A stretch of 57,239 nucleotides of DNA. Source: Lachnospiraceae bacterium. Its GTDB lineage: Bacteria > Bacillota > Clostridia > Lachnospirales > Lachnospiraceae. This document shows positions 34,582 to 43,731 of the stretch, one piece after another. The notes beneath the pieces are model-generated. The model made no database searches. It had not been told where the DNA came from and saw only the letters and a program-made list of their open reading frames with translations. Position 1 is the first letter of the stretch. The number at the start of each line of letters is the position of its first letter. Both the position numbers and the translations under genes were made by a program. Where the stretch lies: positions 1 to 57,239 of the forward strand of contig JAKSSD010000008.1 in NCBI GenBank assembly GCA_024403275.1, written 5' to 3'.

Positions 34582-36109
34582 TTTCTTTTGTTCCTCCTTC
34601 TTCCATAATTTTTGTCATCATCATACCTACTGTGTTCTTGTCTGTAGTTCTTGCATCAACAATACCACTTACCTTGCCGCCGCAAAGAACGAGAATTTTA
34701 TCAGACAATCCAAGAAGTACATCCAAATCCTCACCAACGAAGATTACTGCAACTCCTTTTTCCTTCTGTTTATTAATAAGATCGTAAATAGTATATGATG
34801 AGTTAATATCAAGTCCACGTACTGCGTAAGCTGTAAGAAGAACCGTTGGCGCAGAAGCGATTTCACGTCCAACCAAAACCTTCTGTACATTACCACCTGA
34901 TAATCTTCTTACAGGTGTCTCAATAGCAGGAGTAACAACTTCAAGTTCATCTACTACATTCTCTGCAAGATTTCTAGGAGACTTTCTATCTGTAAATATA
35001 CTCTTACCATTTCTGAAAGATCTAAGCATCATATTATCTGCAAGGTCCATATTTGCAACAAGACCCATACCAAGTCTGTCTTCTGGAACGAAGGATAATG
35101 CAACTCCAAGTTCTTCAATTCTTCTTGGATCATTTCCTAATAATTCTTCCTTAGAGCCTTCATCATTAACATATACAACACTTCCTTTTTCAGCTGGCTG
35201 AAGTCCTGCAATTGCTTCAAGAAGTTCCTTCTGTCCGCAACCTGAAATACCTGCGATACCAAGAATTTCTCCACTATTAGCAGTAAATGATACATTATCA
35301 AGCTTAGTTATTCCATCTATTGTCTTTACTGTAAGTCCTTCAACCTGAATTCTTGGTTTAGGATCTACTGGATCAGGACGTCTTATATTAAGGGAAACAG
35401 TTCGACCAACCATCATATTGGTCATCTCTGCAGCATTAGTATCCTTAGTCATCATCTGACCGATATACTCACCCTTTCTGAGAACTGCAACTCTGTCAGA
35501 AATAGATTCAACCTCATGCATTTTATGAGTAATAATGATAAGAGCTTTACCATCTTCCTTCATATTTCTCATAACTGTAAAGAGCTTCTCTGATTCCTGA
35601 GGTGTTAATACCGCAGTAGGTTCATCAAGAATAAGAATATTGGCACCTCTGTAAAGAACCTTAACGATTTCGACTGTCTGCTTCTGAGATACTGACATAT
35701 CATAAATCTTCTGATCTGGATCAATGTCAAATCCATACTTATCACAGATTTCTTTAATCTTCGCTTTAGCTTCTTTCTTGTTTAATCTTCCTTCAAGACC
35801 AAGAATAATATTCTCAGTAGCTGTAAGCACATCAACAAGTTTAAAATGCTGGTGAACCATACCAATTCCCAGTTCAAATGCCATCTTTGGTGAACTGATA
35901 ACTGCTTTCTTACCATTTACATAGATTTCTCCTGCATCTGGGAAATAAATACCTGAAAGCATATTCATCAAAGTAGTTTTACCACTTCCGTTTTCTCCAA
36001 GAAGCGCAAGGATTTCTCCTTTGTTAACTTCCATGGAAACATTAGAATTGGCAATTACCGGGCCGAATTTCTTTGTAATATTTACTAATTTTATTACTGC
36101 TTCTGCCAA
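34568..36109 (-). CDS. BMP-type nucleoside ABC transporter ATPase, two ABC domains
   Basis: This NupO/RbsA-like double ATPase (513 residues) drives the importer. Domain 1 is canonical, with Walker A GENGSGKTT, MSVSQKQ signature and ILILDEPTAVLTP. Domain 2 has a degenerate Walker A (GISGCGQKE), signature LSGGNVQKVLVGREIA and a Walker B region VLLTAYAVRGLD lacking the usual Asp-Glu, so it probably hydrolyses poorly. The start is taken as the TTG at 36109, eight bases after AAGGGAG. A longer reading to 36214 would begin inside the terminator that follows the binding-protein gene. Confidence 0.92.
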   Translation of the reverse strand: MAEAVIKLVNITKKFGPVIANSNVSMEVNKGEILALLGENGSGKTTLMNMLSGIYFPDAGEIYVNGKKAVISSPKMAFELGIGMVHQHFKLVDVLTATENIILGLEGRLNKKEAKAKIKEICDKYGFDIDPDQKIYDMSVSQKQTVEIVKVLYRGANILILDEPTAVLTPQESEKLFTVMRNMKEDGKALIIITHKMHEVESISDRVAVLRKGEYIGQMMTKDTNAAEMTNMMVGRTVSLNIRRPDPVDPKPRIQVEGLTVKTIDGITKLDNVSFTANSGEILGIAGISGCGQKELLEAIAGLQPAEKGSVVYVNDEGSKEELLGNDPRRIEELGVALSFVPEDRLGMGLVANMDLADNMMLRSFRNGKSIFTDRKSPRNLAENVVDELEVVTPAIETPVRRLSGGNVQKVLVGREIASAPTVLLTAYAVRGLDINSSYTIYDLINKQKEKGVAVIFVGEDLDVLLGLSDKILVLCGGKVSGIVDARTTDKNTVGMMMTKIMEEGGTKENESI

Positions 36110-36161
36110 TGCTTTTTCTCCCTTTCTGAATTTGTATATGAACTTATTTATTTCAAAAAAT

Positions 36162-36202
36162 AAAAAAGAGAGACGGTTGGCTTCTTTGCCACGCCGTCTC
36201 TC
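36162..36202 (-). terminator. Stem-loop between the binding-protein and ATPase genes
   Basis: In the minus-strand RNA GAGAGACGG pairs with CCGUCUCUC, with an inner UGGC/GCCA helix, followed by a U-rich run. It should lower expression of the ATPase and permeases relative to the abundant binding protein. Confidence 0.85.
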
Positions 36203-36217
36203 TAAATATATCACATA

Positions 36218-37426
36218 TTAGTACTGTTCATCAAGAAGTGTAATACCATCAATTCTTAAATCGAAGTAAGGAGCTGATCTGAATCCGTCAGCTGATTCTG
36301 CGAAAGCACCATTAACGATAACTTCATGGTCTCCTTCGTATGCAGCATCTGAATCAACGTCTGCCATGTAGCTTGTTACAGCCTGACCACCAACAGTAAA
36401 TGTTGTTGTATCAAATACCTTACGTGTACCAGCCTGAAGTTCAGCCTTAACCTTATCGATTTCAGCCTGTGTTCCAGCAGCTGGAGCAAGCTTACCAACT
36501 TCTGTAAGAACTACAGAACCTGTTTCCATTGTACCTGTGTAATCTACAGGAATAGCCTTGCCTTCCTGAACGTCTTTGATAATCTCTTCAAAGTATGGAG
36601 CCCAGTTAATTCTTGAAGAAACGATGAATGTGTTAGGAGCAACTGATTCTGTGCTACCGTTGTAAGAAATGTTTGGAACACCAGCGTTCTCACAAGCTGT
36701 AGGAGCACCCATTGAGTCAGCGTGCTGTGAAATAAGTACACAACCATTGTTGATTAACTTTGTAGCGCCTTCCTTCTCAGCTGTTTCATCGTACCATGAA
36801 CCTGTAAATGTTACTTCCATAGTAGCTGAAGGGCAGATTGAACGAGCGCCTAAGAAGAATGATGTGTAACCAGAAATAACTTCTGCGTATGTGTAAGCAC
36901 CAACATAACCAATCTTAGCCTGATCTTCTGTGATTTCGCCATTAGCGATCATCTCATTTAACTTTAATCCAGCTGCAACACCTGCGAGGTAACGACCTTC
37001 GTAGATAGAAGCGAATGCGTTATGATAGTTTGGAAGGTTCTCTGTATGAGCCTTTGTACCTGTAGCGTGGCAGAACTGAACATCTTTGTATTCCTTAGCT
37101 GCCTCGATGAGGTAATCTTCATGACCAAAGCTGTCTGCGAATACGATATCGCATCCTGCATCAGCAAGTTCACATGCTGCTTCGTAGCATTCCTGACCTT
37201 CAGGAATATTTGTCTTTAATACATACTCAACTCCAAGTTTAGAACAAGCATCTTTTGCACCATTGATGAAGTTTAAGTCGTATGTTGAGTTTTCATCATG
37301 TAAGAAAATGAAACCAACTTTTACTTTTCCCTCTGCCTTTGTACCATTGTTAGCAGAAGCTGAGTCGCATGCTAAAAGGCTGAAAGCCATAAGACATGCA
37401 ATAATTACACTAATTAACTTTTTCAT
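36218..37426 (-). CDS. BMP family nucleoside-binding lipoprotein
   Basis: The 402-residue lipoprotein has a signal peptide ending in the lipobox LLAC (Cys20) and a BMP/Med fold. Typical features are KVGFIFLHDENSTYDLNFINGAKDA, the FADSFGHEDY segment and GTKAHTENLPNYHNAFASIYEGRYLAGVAAG. It should capture purine nucleosides outside the membrane for the permease pair downstream. AGGAGG precedes the ATG and a strong promoter lies at 37472-37501. The gene is followed by a terminator before the rest of the operon. The divergent xpt gene supports a purine-salvage role. Confidence 0.93.
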   Translation of the reverse strand: MKKLISVIIACLMAFSLLACDSASANNGTKAEGKVKVGFIFLHDENSTYDLNFINGAKDACSKLGVEYVLKTNIPEGQECYEAACELADAGCDIVFADSFGHEDYLIEAAKEYKDVQFCHATGTKAHTENLPNYHNAFASIYEGRYLAGVAAGLKLNEMIANGEITEDQAKIGYVGAYTYAEVISGYTSFFLGARSICPSATMEVTFTGSWYDETAEKEGATKLINNGCVLISQHADSMGAPTACENAGVPNISYNGSTESVAPNTFIVSSRINWAPYFEEIIKDVQEGKAIPVDYTGTMETGSVVLTEVGKLAPAAGTQAEIDKVKAELQAGTRKVFDTTTFTVGGQAVTSYMADVDSDAAYEGDHEVIVNGAFAESADGFRSAPYFDLRIDGITLLDEQY

Positions 37427-37471
37427 GTTATCCTCCTCAAATCAAAAGTTAAAACCTATATCAACGAAAAA

Positions 37472-37501
37472 AGTATATACCTATATAAATTTTTGTGTCA
37501 A
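37472..37501 (-). promoter_or_regulatory. Strong predicted promoter of the nucleoside transporter
   Basis: On the minus strand a perfect TTGACA (37496-37501) is 18 bases from TATACT (37472-37477). The expected leader is about 40 bases, too short for a purine riboswitch. Confidence 0.75.
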
Positions 37502-37591
37502 TTCTATTGAATTTATTTTTTTATTTTTATTCAAACTGTTCACCTTTTTTATTAATTGAAAGATTTTTTTAATCACTTTTATTTTGTTTTA

Positions 37592-37620
37592 TAGATAATA
37601 TTAATGTTGTATGCTATCAT
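37592..37620 (+). promoter_or_regulatory. Predicted xpt promoter
   Basis: TAGATA (37592-37597) is 17 bases from TATCAT (37615-37620), with extended TG. The leader of about 40 bases holds only a small AAGTG/CACTT hairpin at 37642-37655 next to the ribosome site. Confidence 0.45.
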
Positions 37621-37666
37621 ATTAAAATAATATTAAAAAATAAGTGGTAACACTTGGGAGGTCAAA

Positions 37667-38245
37667 ATGGAGATACTCGAAGAGAGAATCAGAAAAGACG
37701 GCGTTGTTAAGGAAGGAAATGTATTAAAAGTAGATAGCTTTCTTAATCACCAGATGGATGTTCAGTTATTTCACGAAATGGGACTTGAATGGAAGGAACT
37801 TTTCAAAGACAAGCCCATCAACAAAATTCTTACTATTGAAGCAAGTGGTATCGGTATTGCATGTGTAGTTGCTGAATGCTTCAACGTTCCAGTTGTCTTT
37901 GCAAAAAAGGCTGCATCAATCAATCTTGATGGCGAAATGTACACATCAAAGGTTGAATCATTTACCAAGAAGAGAGTATTCGATATTATCGTTTCCAAGA
38001 AATTCTTATCTCCTGATGATCATATTCTTATCATAGATGATTTCCTTGCAAATGGTTGTGCCGTTATGGGACTTATCGATTTAATCAACGCTGCGGGTGC
38101 TACAGTTGAAGGTGTTGGTATCGCAATCGAAAAGGGCTTCCAGCAAGGCGGCAGAATGATTCGTGAAAAAGGTATTCAGTTAGAATCACTCGCAATAGTT
38201 GAAGGAATGAACGCTGAAACTGGAGAAATTGTTTTCAGACATTAA
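37667..38245 (+). CDS. xpt: Xanthine phosphoribosyltransferase
   Basis: Xpt converts xanthine and PRPP to XMP in purine salvage. The 192-residue product has normal family length, with the N-terminal [29 protein letters not shown]-type start (residues 1-29). The PRPP-binding signature is [18 protein letters not shown] (about 124-141), and GFQQGGRMI lies in the C-terminal part. GGGAGG lies six bases before the ATG. It is divergent from the nucleoside importer, giving a small purine uptake and salvage locus. No purine riboswitch or PurR box was seen. Confidence 0.95.
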   Translation: MEILEERIRKDGVVKEGNVLKVDSFLNHQMDVQLFHEMGLEWKELFKDKPINKILTIEASGIGIACVVAECFNVPVVFAKKAASINLDGEMYTSKVESFTKKRVFDIIVSKKFLSPDDHILIIDDFLANGCAVMGLIDLINAAGATVEGVGIAIEKGFQQGGRMIREKGIQLESLAIVEGMNAETGEIVFRH

Positions 38246-38278
38246 TATTCATGGATTATTAAATAGATTTTAGACATC

Positions 38279-38309
38279 AAAAAAACTCCGTTTGAAAACG
38301 GAGTTTTTT
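38279..38309. terminator. Bidirectional terminator between xpt and mscL
   Basis: CTCCGTT and AACGGAG form the core stem, flanked by an A-run and a matching T-run. It ends xpt on the plus strand and mscL on the minus strand. Confidence 0.9.
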
Positions 38310-38324
38310 ATCTTTATATTTATT

Positions 38325-38774
38325 CTATTCAGTCAAATCTGAAGTACAGTGTGGGCACTTTGTTGCTTCAATGTTAACTTCGCTCTTACAGAAAGGACAA
38401 ATCTTTGTTGTTGGTTCTGCTGGAGCTTCTTCCTCTTTCTTCTTGAAAACATTAGTTACTGAAGTAATAATCTTAACAAGAATGAAAACGATAAGAGCCA
38501 TGATAAGGAAGTTAATAACTGCTGTAATAAAGCTTCCGTATGCAAGAACTACACCACCTTCAATTGTACCATCTGCTGCTGCAACACCTTCCTTGATAAC
38601 CCATTTGAATTCCTCAAGGTTTGTTGTGCCAAACAATCCAAGAACTGGAGAAACAACATCACTTACAAGTGAGTTAACGATAGCTGTGAAAGCACCACCG
38701 ATGATGATACCTACTGCCATGTCAATAACGTTTCCACGGCTGATGAATTCTTTGAATTCCTTTACAATTTTCAT
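38325..38774 (-). CDS. mscL: Large-conductance mechanosensitive channel with zinc-ribbon tail
   Basis: MscL opens under membrane tension to release solutes after osmotic downshock. The 149-residue product has the conserved start FKEFISRGNVIDMAVGIIIGGAF and TM1 (about 17-40), the periplasmic loop, TM2 (about 80-105) and a charged linker. Unlike classic MscL, which ends in a helical bundle, it ends in a zinc-ribbon: Cys126-x2-Cys129 and Cys140-x2-Cys143. The tail could sense metal or redox state or bind a partner. It is the last gene of a minus-strand group, 20 bases after a small membrane protein. Confidence 0.95.
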   Translation of the reverse strand: MKIVKEFKEFISRGNVIDMAVGIIIGGAFTAIVNSLVSDVVSPVLGLFGTTNLEEFKWVIKEGVAAADGTIEGGVVLAYGSFITAVINFLIMALIVFILVKIITSVTNVFKKKEEEAPAEPTTKICPFCKSEVNIEATKCPHCTSDLTE

Positions 38775-38794
38775 TTTTTATTTCCTCCTAATTT

Positions 38795-39235
38795 TTATTT
38801 CTTTCCATTTGATATTCCAAACTGACTCATAAACTTATTAAGTCCATCGCCAACATTTGTCATAAATTCAGAAGCCTTATCAAGCTTATCAAGGGTATCG
38901 TTAAGCTTCTCAATGTCAATGCCAGAGATAACTCTTCCAAATCCCTCAAAATCTATCTTACCTATTGTATCAAGAGCTTCGTCAATTTTAAATACATCTA
39001 CTGCATTATTTATTGTATTTAATGTTTTATTTAACTCATCAACATCAATTTCCATTATGGCTTCAACCGCAGGCTCAACCATATTTACAAACTGATTAAC
39101 CTTGTATCCTGCATATCCAACCACAGCCAAATTACATATCATTACAATAAGAATCAAAATCAGCAAAACTCTGTTAACAATCTGACCAGCATACATTCTT
39201 TTGATTCTTTTTTGCATTAATTCTGTCTCGTTCAC
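38795..39235 (-). CDS. Single-pass membrane protein with amphipathic helices
   Basis: Unrecognised 146-residue protein. A basic N-terminus leads into one membrane segment (about 20-44). About 95 residues of amphipathic helix follow, with loosely repeated ID-x-L/F patterns (IDVDELNKTLNTI, KIDEALDTIGKID, GIDIEKLNDTLDKLD). The start is a GTG overlapping the stop of the YhaN-like gene as GTGA, preceded by GGGGGAG. An ATG six codons in is an alternative. Coupling to the nuclease genes suggests membrane anchoring of that complex, but the helices could equally face outward. Confidence 0.7.
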   Translation of the reverse strand: MNETELMQKRIKRMYAGQIVNRVLLILILIVMICNLAVVGYAGYKVNQFVNMVEPAVEAIMEIDVDELNKTLNTINNAVDVFKIDEALDTIGKIDFEGFGRVISGIDIEKLNDTLDKLDKASEFMTNVGDGLNKFMSQFGISNGKK

Positions 39236-41667
39236 TTGTCTCCCCCTCTTGCCTTATGGCATGTAAAATAAATAATCTGATACTCTTTACTTAACTCATC
39301 TAAAAGCTTCATTCCAGATATTAGATTCTTATCATCAAGATTCACAAATGGATCATCCATTATTATAAAGGGCTTTTCCTCTGAATACATAGCACTCACC
39401 AAAGCCATTCTCATGCATAAATCAGTAAGATCTTTTTGTCCAGAGCTTAAATCCTTTATTTTTCTTTGAAGTCCTTCCTCGAATCTGGTCATTTCAAAAT
39501 TAGTATCCATTCTGAAATCATCAGGATTCTCAAGAAAAATAGAACAATACTCTTTAAAAGCTTTCATGGTTGGGCCTGTGTACTTATTCGACAAGCCGTC
39601 TTTTGCCTTTGTCAGATATTCTCTAGTGAACTTCATTAGATTATATTCTCTCTCCAAAGATGTCAAGAGTTCTGACTTCTCTTCTCTATCATTCTTAAGA
39701 TTAAGCAGTTCTCTCTTCTCTTCTTCGAGTTCTTCTATCTTATTTCTCTGTCTGTGAAGATTCTCTTTGTCCTTATCTAGTTCCTCGTTAATATCATCCG
39801 TATCATCCATTATATCCTCACGGCTTCTGGATACTTCAGGGATATCTTTCAGAAGTTCTCCAATATCATTATCGGCTTCATATTTTTCAACATTAGTCTT
39901 CTTTCTGATTATTTCCTGATTAATTTCACCATATGCAGCCAAAACATCCTGAATGCTTTCAAATACTTTTACTATGTCATCATTTAAAGCTACACCCGTT
40001 TTCTTTAAGAATGCCTCATACTGATTTTCTCTTTTTTCGCACTCCTTCGAAAGCTCATTATACTTTCTGATTTTGTCAGCACCTTCTCTATAATCTGCAG
40101 CTAATTTCATCAACTCAAGAAGAACATTTACTACCTCTTCCTTATCATAAGAATAACCATATTTGCTAAGGAATCTCTCTATCTGACCATTAAGAAGTAT
40201 AATTTCATTCTCTGTATCTTTAATTTGTGCCTGTTTCTTCTTGGCCTCCTCTGAATTACTTAAGGCCTCATTTCTATCAGCCTTGGGAAGTTCTTCTAGT
40301 TTTGCTTCAATCTTACCTTTTATAAGTAAAGAAAACACCATTAATATGACACCCATCAAAGCACAGACTCCGCCTGTTATCATAAGTAGCATATTGTTAA
40401 ATCCGCTGATTATTAAGCTTGCAGCACCAGCGATAATCAAAAGAATTGAAACAATAAGAAGTATTATTTTCAAAGATTTTTTACCAGAGTTATTTCTGTC
40501 TGTTTCTGCTTGAATTCTAAGGTTTCTTTCTTTAACTTCTTCCTGTTTCTTCATATTATATTCGTCAACAGCCTTATCAAGTTCTGTCGATAAAGTTAAC
40601 AATTCTCTTCTTTTATCCTTTTCATTTCCAGCAAGATTAATATACTCTTTAATTTCTTCATCTGTAGGAGTACCTTCTTTAAAAATCTCTGCTTTCTTTT
40701 CCCAGTTTTCATCTTTATAGAAATGATTTTCATCCATCTGTTTCAAAAGCTGTTTATATTCAAAGTAGCTGCTTTTAGCTTCGATAAGTTCTTCCTTATC
40801 TGGGATCCTGCCTCCAAAATTATCTTCAATTTCCTTTGCCTTTTTTCTACTTTCTTCAAGCTCACCAAGATATGAATTATAGGTTTCCTTCTTTTCTTTA
40901 AGAATTTCTGTCTTGTTCACTTCCTGTAATTCTTTTTTAAGGCTCTCTAATTTCTCCTTATCTCTTTCAAGCTTGTCATTAAGCAGTTTCATCTGATTCT
41001 CATTTATCTCAATAGCTTTTTCAATATCATCTGCTTTTCTTAATTCATTATCAATTTCACTTATGTTACTCTTAAGAGATTTAATTAAGCCCGTCTTTCT
41101 GTCAGGGCTGTACTCGTTAAGCTTCTTATCAATCTTACCGCAGACATTCTCATAATTATTAATATCATCTGTAGCATCAGTAAGATTTCCAAGTTTAGCT
41201 CTTATGGAGTCTGTCACCTTTTCTTCTCTTTTGTTAAGATCATGCGCTGCAATATACGCAGTTCTGAAGAATGAATCCCTATCAATTCCAAAAATCTGAC
41301 TGCCAAGCTCTGACTTATCAAAAATATCAACAAGATTATTGCTTTCGCTCTCTCTTACTTCAAAGGAATCATCATTTTCATTCTTTCCAAATACACGGCT
41401 TACTTCATAGGCTTTACCCTTAACCTCAAAGCACATTCTTCCCCCATATGTGCCTTTATTCCAGGGACGATATTTCTCCCTTTCTTTATCCTGAAGACTC
41501 TTCCTTTTTTCATCCTCAAATCCATAAAGCATTACCTTTATAAATGTTGCAAGCGTACTTTTGCCAAATCCATTATCCTCTCTGAAAATATTTAATCCAT
41601 TTTCAAAAGAGAAGTCTTCATTATTAATTTTTCCAAATCCATCGATATGACAACTAATTATTCTCAC
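39232..41667 (-). CDS. YhaN-like SbcC/Rad50-type ATPase
   Basis: The 811-residue protein has an SMC/Rad50 layout. Walker A NGFGKST is at residues 32-38, and long coiled coils fill the middle. The C-terminal signature is LSSGQKDLTDLCMRMALVSA, followed by Walker B PFIIMDDPFVNLDD. A pair of hydrophobic segments at about 392-449 interrupts the coiled coil where Rad50 has its hook, so it may be membrane-bound, as in Bacillus YhaN. It starts with GTG overlapping the phosphoesterase stop (GTGA). Together with that protein it should process DNA ends. Confidence 0.88.
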   Translation of the reverse strand: MRIISCHIDGFGKINNEDFSFENGLNIFREDNGFGKSTLATFIKVMLYGFEDEKRKSLQDKEREKYRPWNKGTYGGRMCFEVKGKAYEVSRVFGKNENDDSFEVRESESNNLVDIFDKSELGSQIFGIDRDSFFRTAYIAAHDLNKREEKVTDSIRAKLGNLTDATDDINNYENVCGKIDKKLNEYSPDRKTGLIKSLKSNISEIDNELRKADDIEKAIEINENQMKLLNDKLERDKEKLESLKKELQEVNKTEILKEKKETYNSYLGELEESRKKAKEIEDNFGGRIPDKEELIEAKSSYFEYKQLLKQMDENHFYKDENWEKKAEIFKEGTPTDEEIKEYINLAGNEKDKRRELLTLSTELDKAVDEYNMKKQEEVKERNLRIQAETDRNNSGKKSLKIILLIVSILLIIAGAASLIISGFNNMLLMITGGVCALMGVILMVFSLLIKGKIEAKLEELPKADRNEALSNSEEAKKKQAQIKDTENEIILLNGQIERFLSKYGYSYDKEEVVNVLLELMKLAADYREGADKIRKYNELSKECEKRENQYEAFLKKTGVALNDDIVKVFESIQDVLAAYGEINQEIIRKKTNVEKYEADNDIGELLKDIPEVSRSREDIMDDTDDINEELDKDKENLHRQRNKIEELEEEKRELLNLKNDREEKSELLTSLEREYNLMKFTREYLTKAKDGLSNKYTGPTMKAFKEYCSIFLENPDDFRMDTNFEMTRFEEGLQRKIKDLSSGQKDLTDLCMRMALVSAMYSEEKPFIIMDDPFVNLDDKNLISGMKLLDELSKEYQIIYFTCHKARGGDK

Positions 41668-42788
41668 TGAACAATCTCCTCTCCCGAAAGAGCTCTCAAG
41701 CCCATCTGAACTACCTGGCCTTTCATTTCCTCATCAAGTTCTTCAGAGTTCTCAACCAGTCTGATAAACCAGCCTTTTAAGGATTCATCATTAGCATATT
41801 TCCTGTAATCAACATTTACCTTTACTGAATTCTTGACCTTCAGGAAATAAAAATCTTCCTTAAATACATGTAATATATATTCTTCATTTATCTCAGCTTC
41901 TTCGCTAATCTTCCCTGTCAGTTCAATCTTCACTAAATCTTTGAAATTATATTTACCACTTGATAATTTCTCTCTGACTAATTCAACTGCCTTAGCTGTG
42001 CTCTCGCAATCTGTAAGATCTACTATTACATGGTGTAATTTCCTATTTGCAAAATCTATAAATTCAGCAATCACATCACCATTTTCTTCATTTACATCAA
42101 GAAGCATAAACCCATGATCGCCGCACTCATCAAAGCCTCTTCCTTCAAGGCATCCAGGATAGCAGTATGTTCCCCTTGAATCCAAAAGCGCCATCTTCTT
42201 CTCATGAACATGGCCAAGTGCAAGATAATCAATATTTTTGCCCTTCATTTCTGAAATCGGAATAATATCTGTAGTATCCTTTCCTCTATACTCATTCTCC
42301 TGACCATGAAGCATAACGATATTAATATCTTCTGCATCCGCATGAAATGTATTCATCAAAAAGCCGTTATTATCCCCTGAAAACTCTGCCCCGTAAAGAG
42401 CAATCTTACGCCCATCCTCATTCTCATTAAGAATATATTTCTTCCATTCATAATCAAAAAGATGAAGATTCTCTGGCACTTCTCCTTCTTCCTTAATAAG
42501 ATTTACGAAGCTGTCCTTGTCATGATTACCCTTAAGATAGTAATAATCAATATCAGCATTTCTGTTTATCTCATTAAGAACTGTTTTACCCACCTGCTTG
42601 CTGACTCTTTTATCATCAAAAAGGTCGCCTGCAATGAGTATTGCTTTTGCACCCGTCTGGTGTGCAAAAAGAGATAGTCTGACAAAATTCTGTGTAAGCT
42701 CATCTCTTCTTTCTTTGGCTCTTGCTTTATCCAGATTCGCCTTCATTACAGAATCTAAATGCAAATCCGCTGTATGTATAATCTTCAT
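41664..42788 (-). CDS. YhaO-like metallophosphoesterase (SbcD/Mre11-type nuclease)
   Basis: The 374-residue product is a calcineurin-like phosphoesterase. Metal-binding motifs run in order: HTADLHLDS (residues 5-13), IAGDLFDD, LKGNHDKDS, MLHGQE and LGHVHEK, all intact. It pairs with the overlapping YhaN-like ATPase as Mre11 does with Rad50. The ATG at 42788 lies six bases after AAGGAG; an in-frame upstream start would add 14 residues without a ribosome site. An extended -10 (TGTTATAAT, 42836-42844) is its likely promoter element. Confidence 0.92.
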   Translation of the reverse strand: MKIIHTADLHLDSVMKANLDKARAKERRDELTQNFVRLSLFAHQTGAKAILIAGDLFDDKRVSKQVGKTVLNEINRNADIDYYYLKGNHDKDSFVNLIKEEGEVPENLHLFDYEWKKYILNENEDGRKIALYGAEFSGDNNGFLMNTFHADAEDINIVMLHGQENEYRGKDTTDIIPISEMKGKNIDYLALGHVHEKKMALLDSRGTYCYPGCLEGRGFDECGDHGFMLLDVNEENGDVIAEFIDFANRKLHHVIVDLTDCESTAKAVELVREKLSSGKYNFKDLVKIELTGKISEEAEINEEYILHVFKEDFYFLKVKNSVKVNVDYRKYANDESLKGWFIRLVENSEELDEEMKGQVVQMGLRALSGEEIVQ

Positions 42789-42835
42789 TAACAACTCCTT
42801 GTTTAAGTCAAAATTATTGAAATCTTTCATTTACT

Positions 42836-42841
42836 ATTATA
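42836..42841 (-). promoter_or_regulatory. Extended -10 element for the YhaO/YhaN operon
   Basis: The minus strand reads TGTTATAAT, a perfect -10 with extended TG, about 48 bases upstream of the yhaO-like start codon. No good -35 was found. Confidence 0.45.
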
Positions 42842-42930
42842 ACATAATTGTGGGATGTTTTTAGGACTAGGTACTATTTATTCCTCTGAAATATTCACTT
42901 CATTTTATACGATAATTTTGAGGTTTTTAT

Positions 42931-43731
42931 ATGATTTTTTCTCCAAAAGATGATTTCAATCTTGCAAGAATAGCAGACAGCGGTCAATGCTTTCGCTTTA
43001 ACCAGACTGATACAAATGAATACTCTGTTATAGCTTTTGGTAAATATCTTAAGATTAAAGATTTAGGACAAAAAAGTTTCGAATTAAACTGTAGCGAAAA
43101 AGAATTTGATGAAATTTGGAAAACTTATTTTGACCTTGATACTAATTACACTGCAATTAGAAATAAAACTAAAAATGATCCATTCCTAAAAAGATGTGCT
43201 GCCTTTTCCGAAGGAATAAGAATTCTTAATCAGGACAAATGGGAAATGGTTATTTCTTTTATTATATCCCAAAGAAAAAGTATTCCTGCCATCAAGACTT
43301 CTATCGAGCGTCTTGCAACCTTATGTGGCGATGAAATTTCTGAAGGAATATATGCTTTTCCAAGCCCTCTTCAGATCCTGTCCTGCAATCAGGATAGATT
43401 AGCTGAATGTGGTCTTGGCTACAGATTGGAATATATTAGAAAAGCCGCCGAGCTTTTTTATGAGAATCCAAACTTTATATCCGAGCTGGAACTTTTATCA
43501 GATGAAGAGCTCCTTGAGAAACTAAAAACAATGCAGGGAGTTGGCGATAAAGTCGCCTCCTGCATTGCTTTATTTGGATTCCATCGTCTGAATTTCTTCC
43601 CTAAAGACGTCTGGATTAACAGAGCCTTATCAGAACACTATTCGAACGGTTTTGATTTTGATAAATATGCTCCCTACAATGGAGTAATTCAGCAGTATAT
43701 TTTCTTTGCTTACAGAAGTGAAAACAAATAA
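42931..43731 (+). CDS. OGG1-type DNA glycosylase/AP lyase
   Basis: The 266-residue product belongs to the OGG/AlkA group of helix-hairpin-helix glycosylases that remove 8-oxoguanine or related damage. It has the N-terminal beta domain (DSGQCFRFNQ), the OGG-like helix DKWEMVISFIISQRKSIPAI, and the HhH motif LKTMQGVGDKVASCIALFG. In that motif Lys207 is the expected Schiff-base nucleophile, and Asp226 in PKDVWI is the catalytic acid. Both are present, so lyase activity is likely. It is divergent from the YhaO-like nuclease. Its stop codon abuts that of truB with no spacer. Confidence 0.88.
   Translation: MIFSPKDDFNLARIADSGQCFRFNQTDTNEYSVIAFGKYLKIKDLGQKSFELNCSEKEFDEIWKTYFDLDTNYTAIRNKTKNDPFLKRCAAFSEGIRILNQDKWEMVISFIISQRKSIPAIKTSIERLATLCGDEISEGIYAFPSPLQILSCNQDRLAECGLGYRLEYIRKAAELFYENPNFISELELLSDEELLEKLKTMQGVGDKVASCIALFGFHRLNFFPKDVWINRALSEHYSNGFDFDKYAPYNGVIQQYIFFAYRSENK

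Noticed and set aside
36110-36214. Longer N-terminus for the nucleoside ATPase
   Set aside because: It would start inside the binding-protein terminator and adds a non-family stretch. The TTG at 36109 has a proper ribosome site.
37427-37666. Purine riboswitch or PurR box between the nucleoside transporter and xpt
   Set aside because: Both predicted leaders are only about 40 bases. I saw no purine-aptamer core and no CGAA-type PurR boxes.
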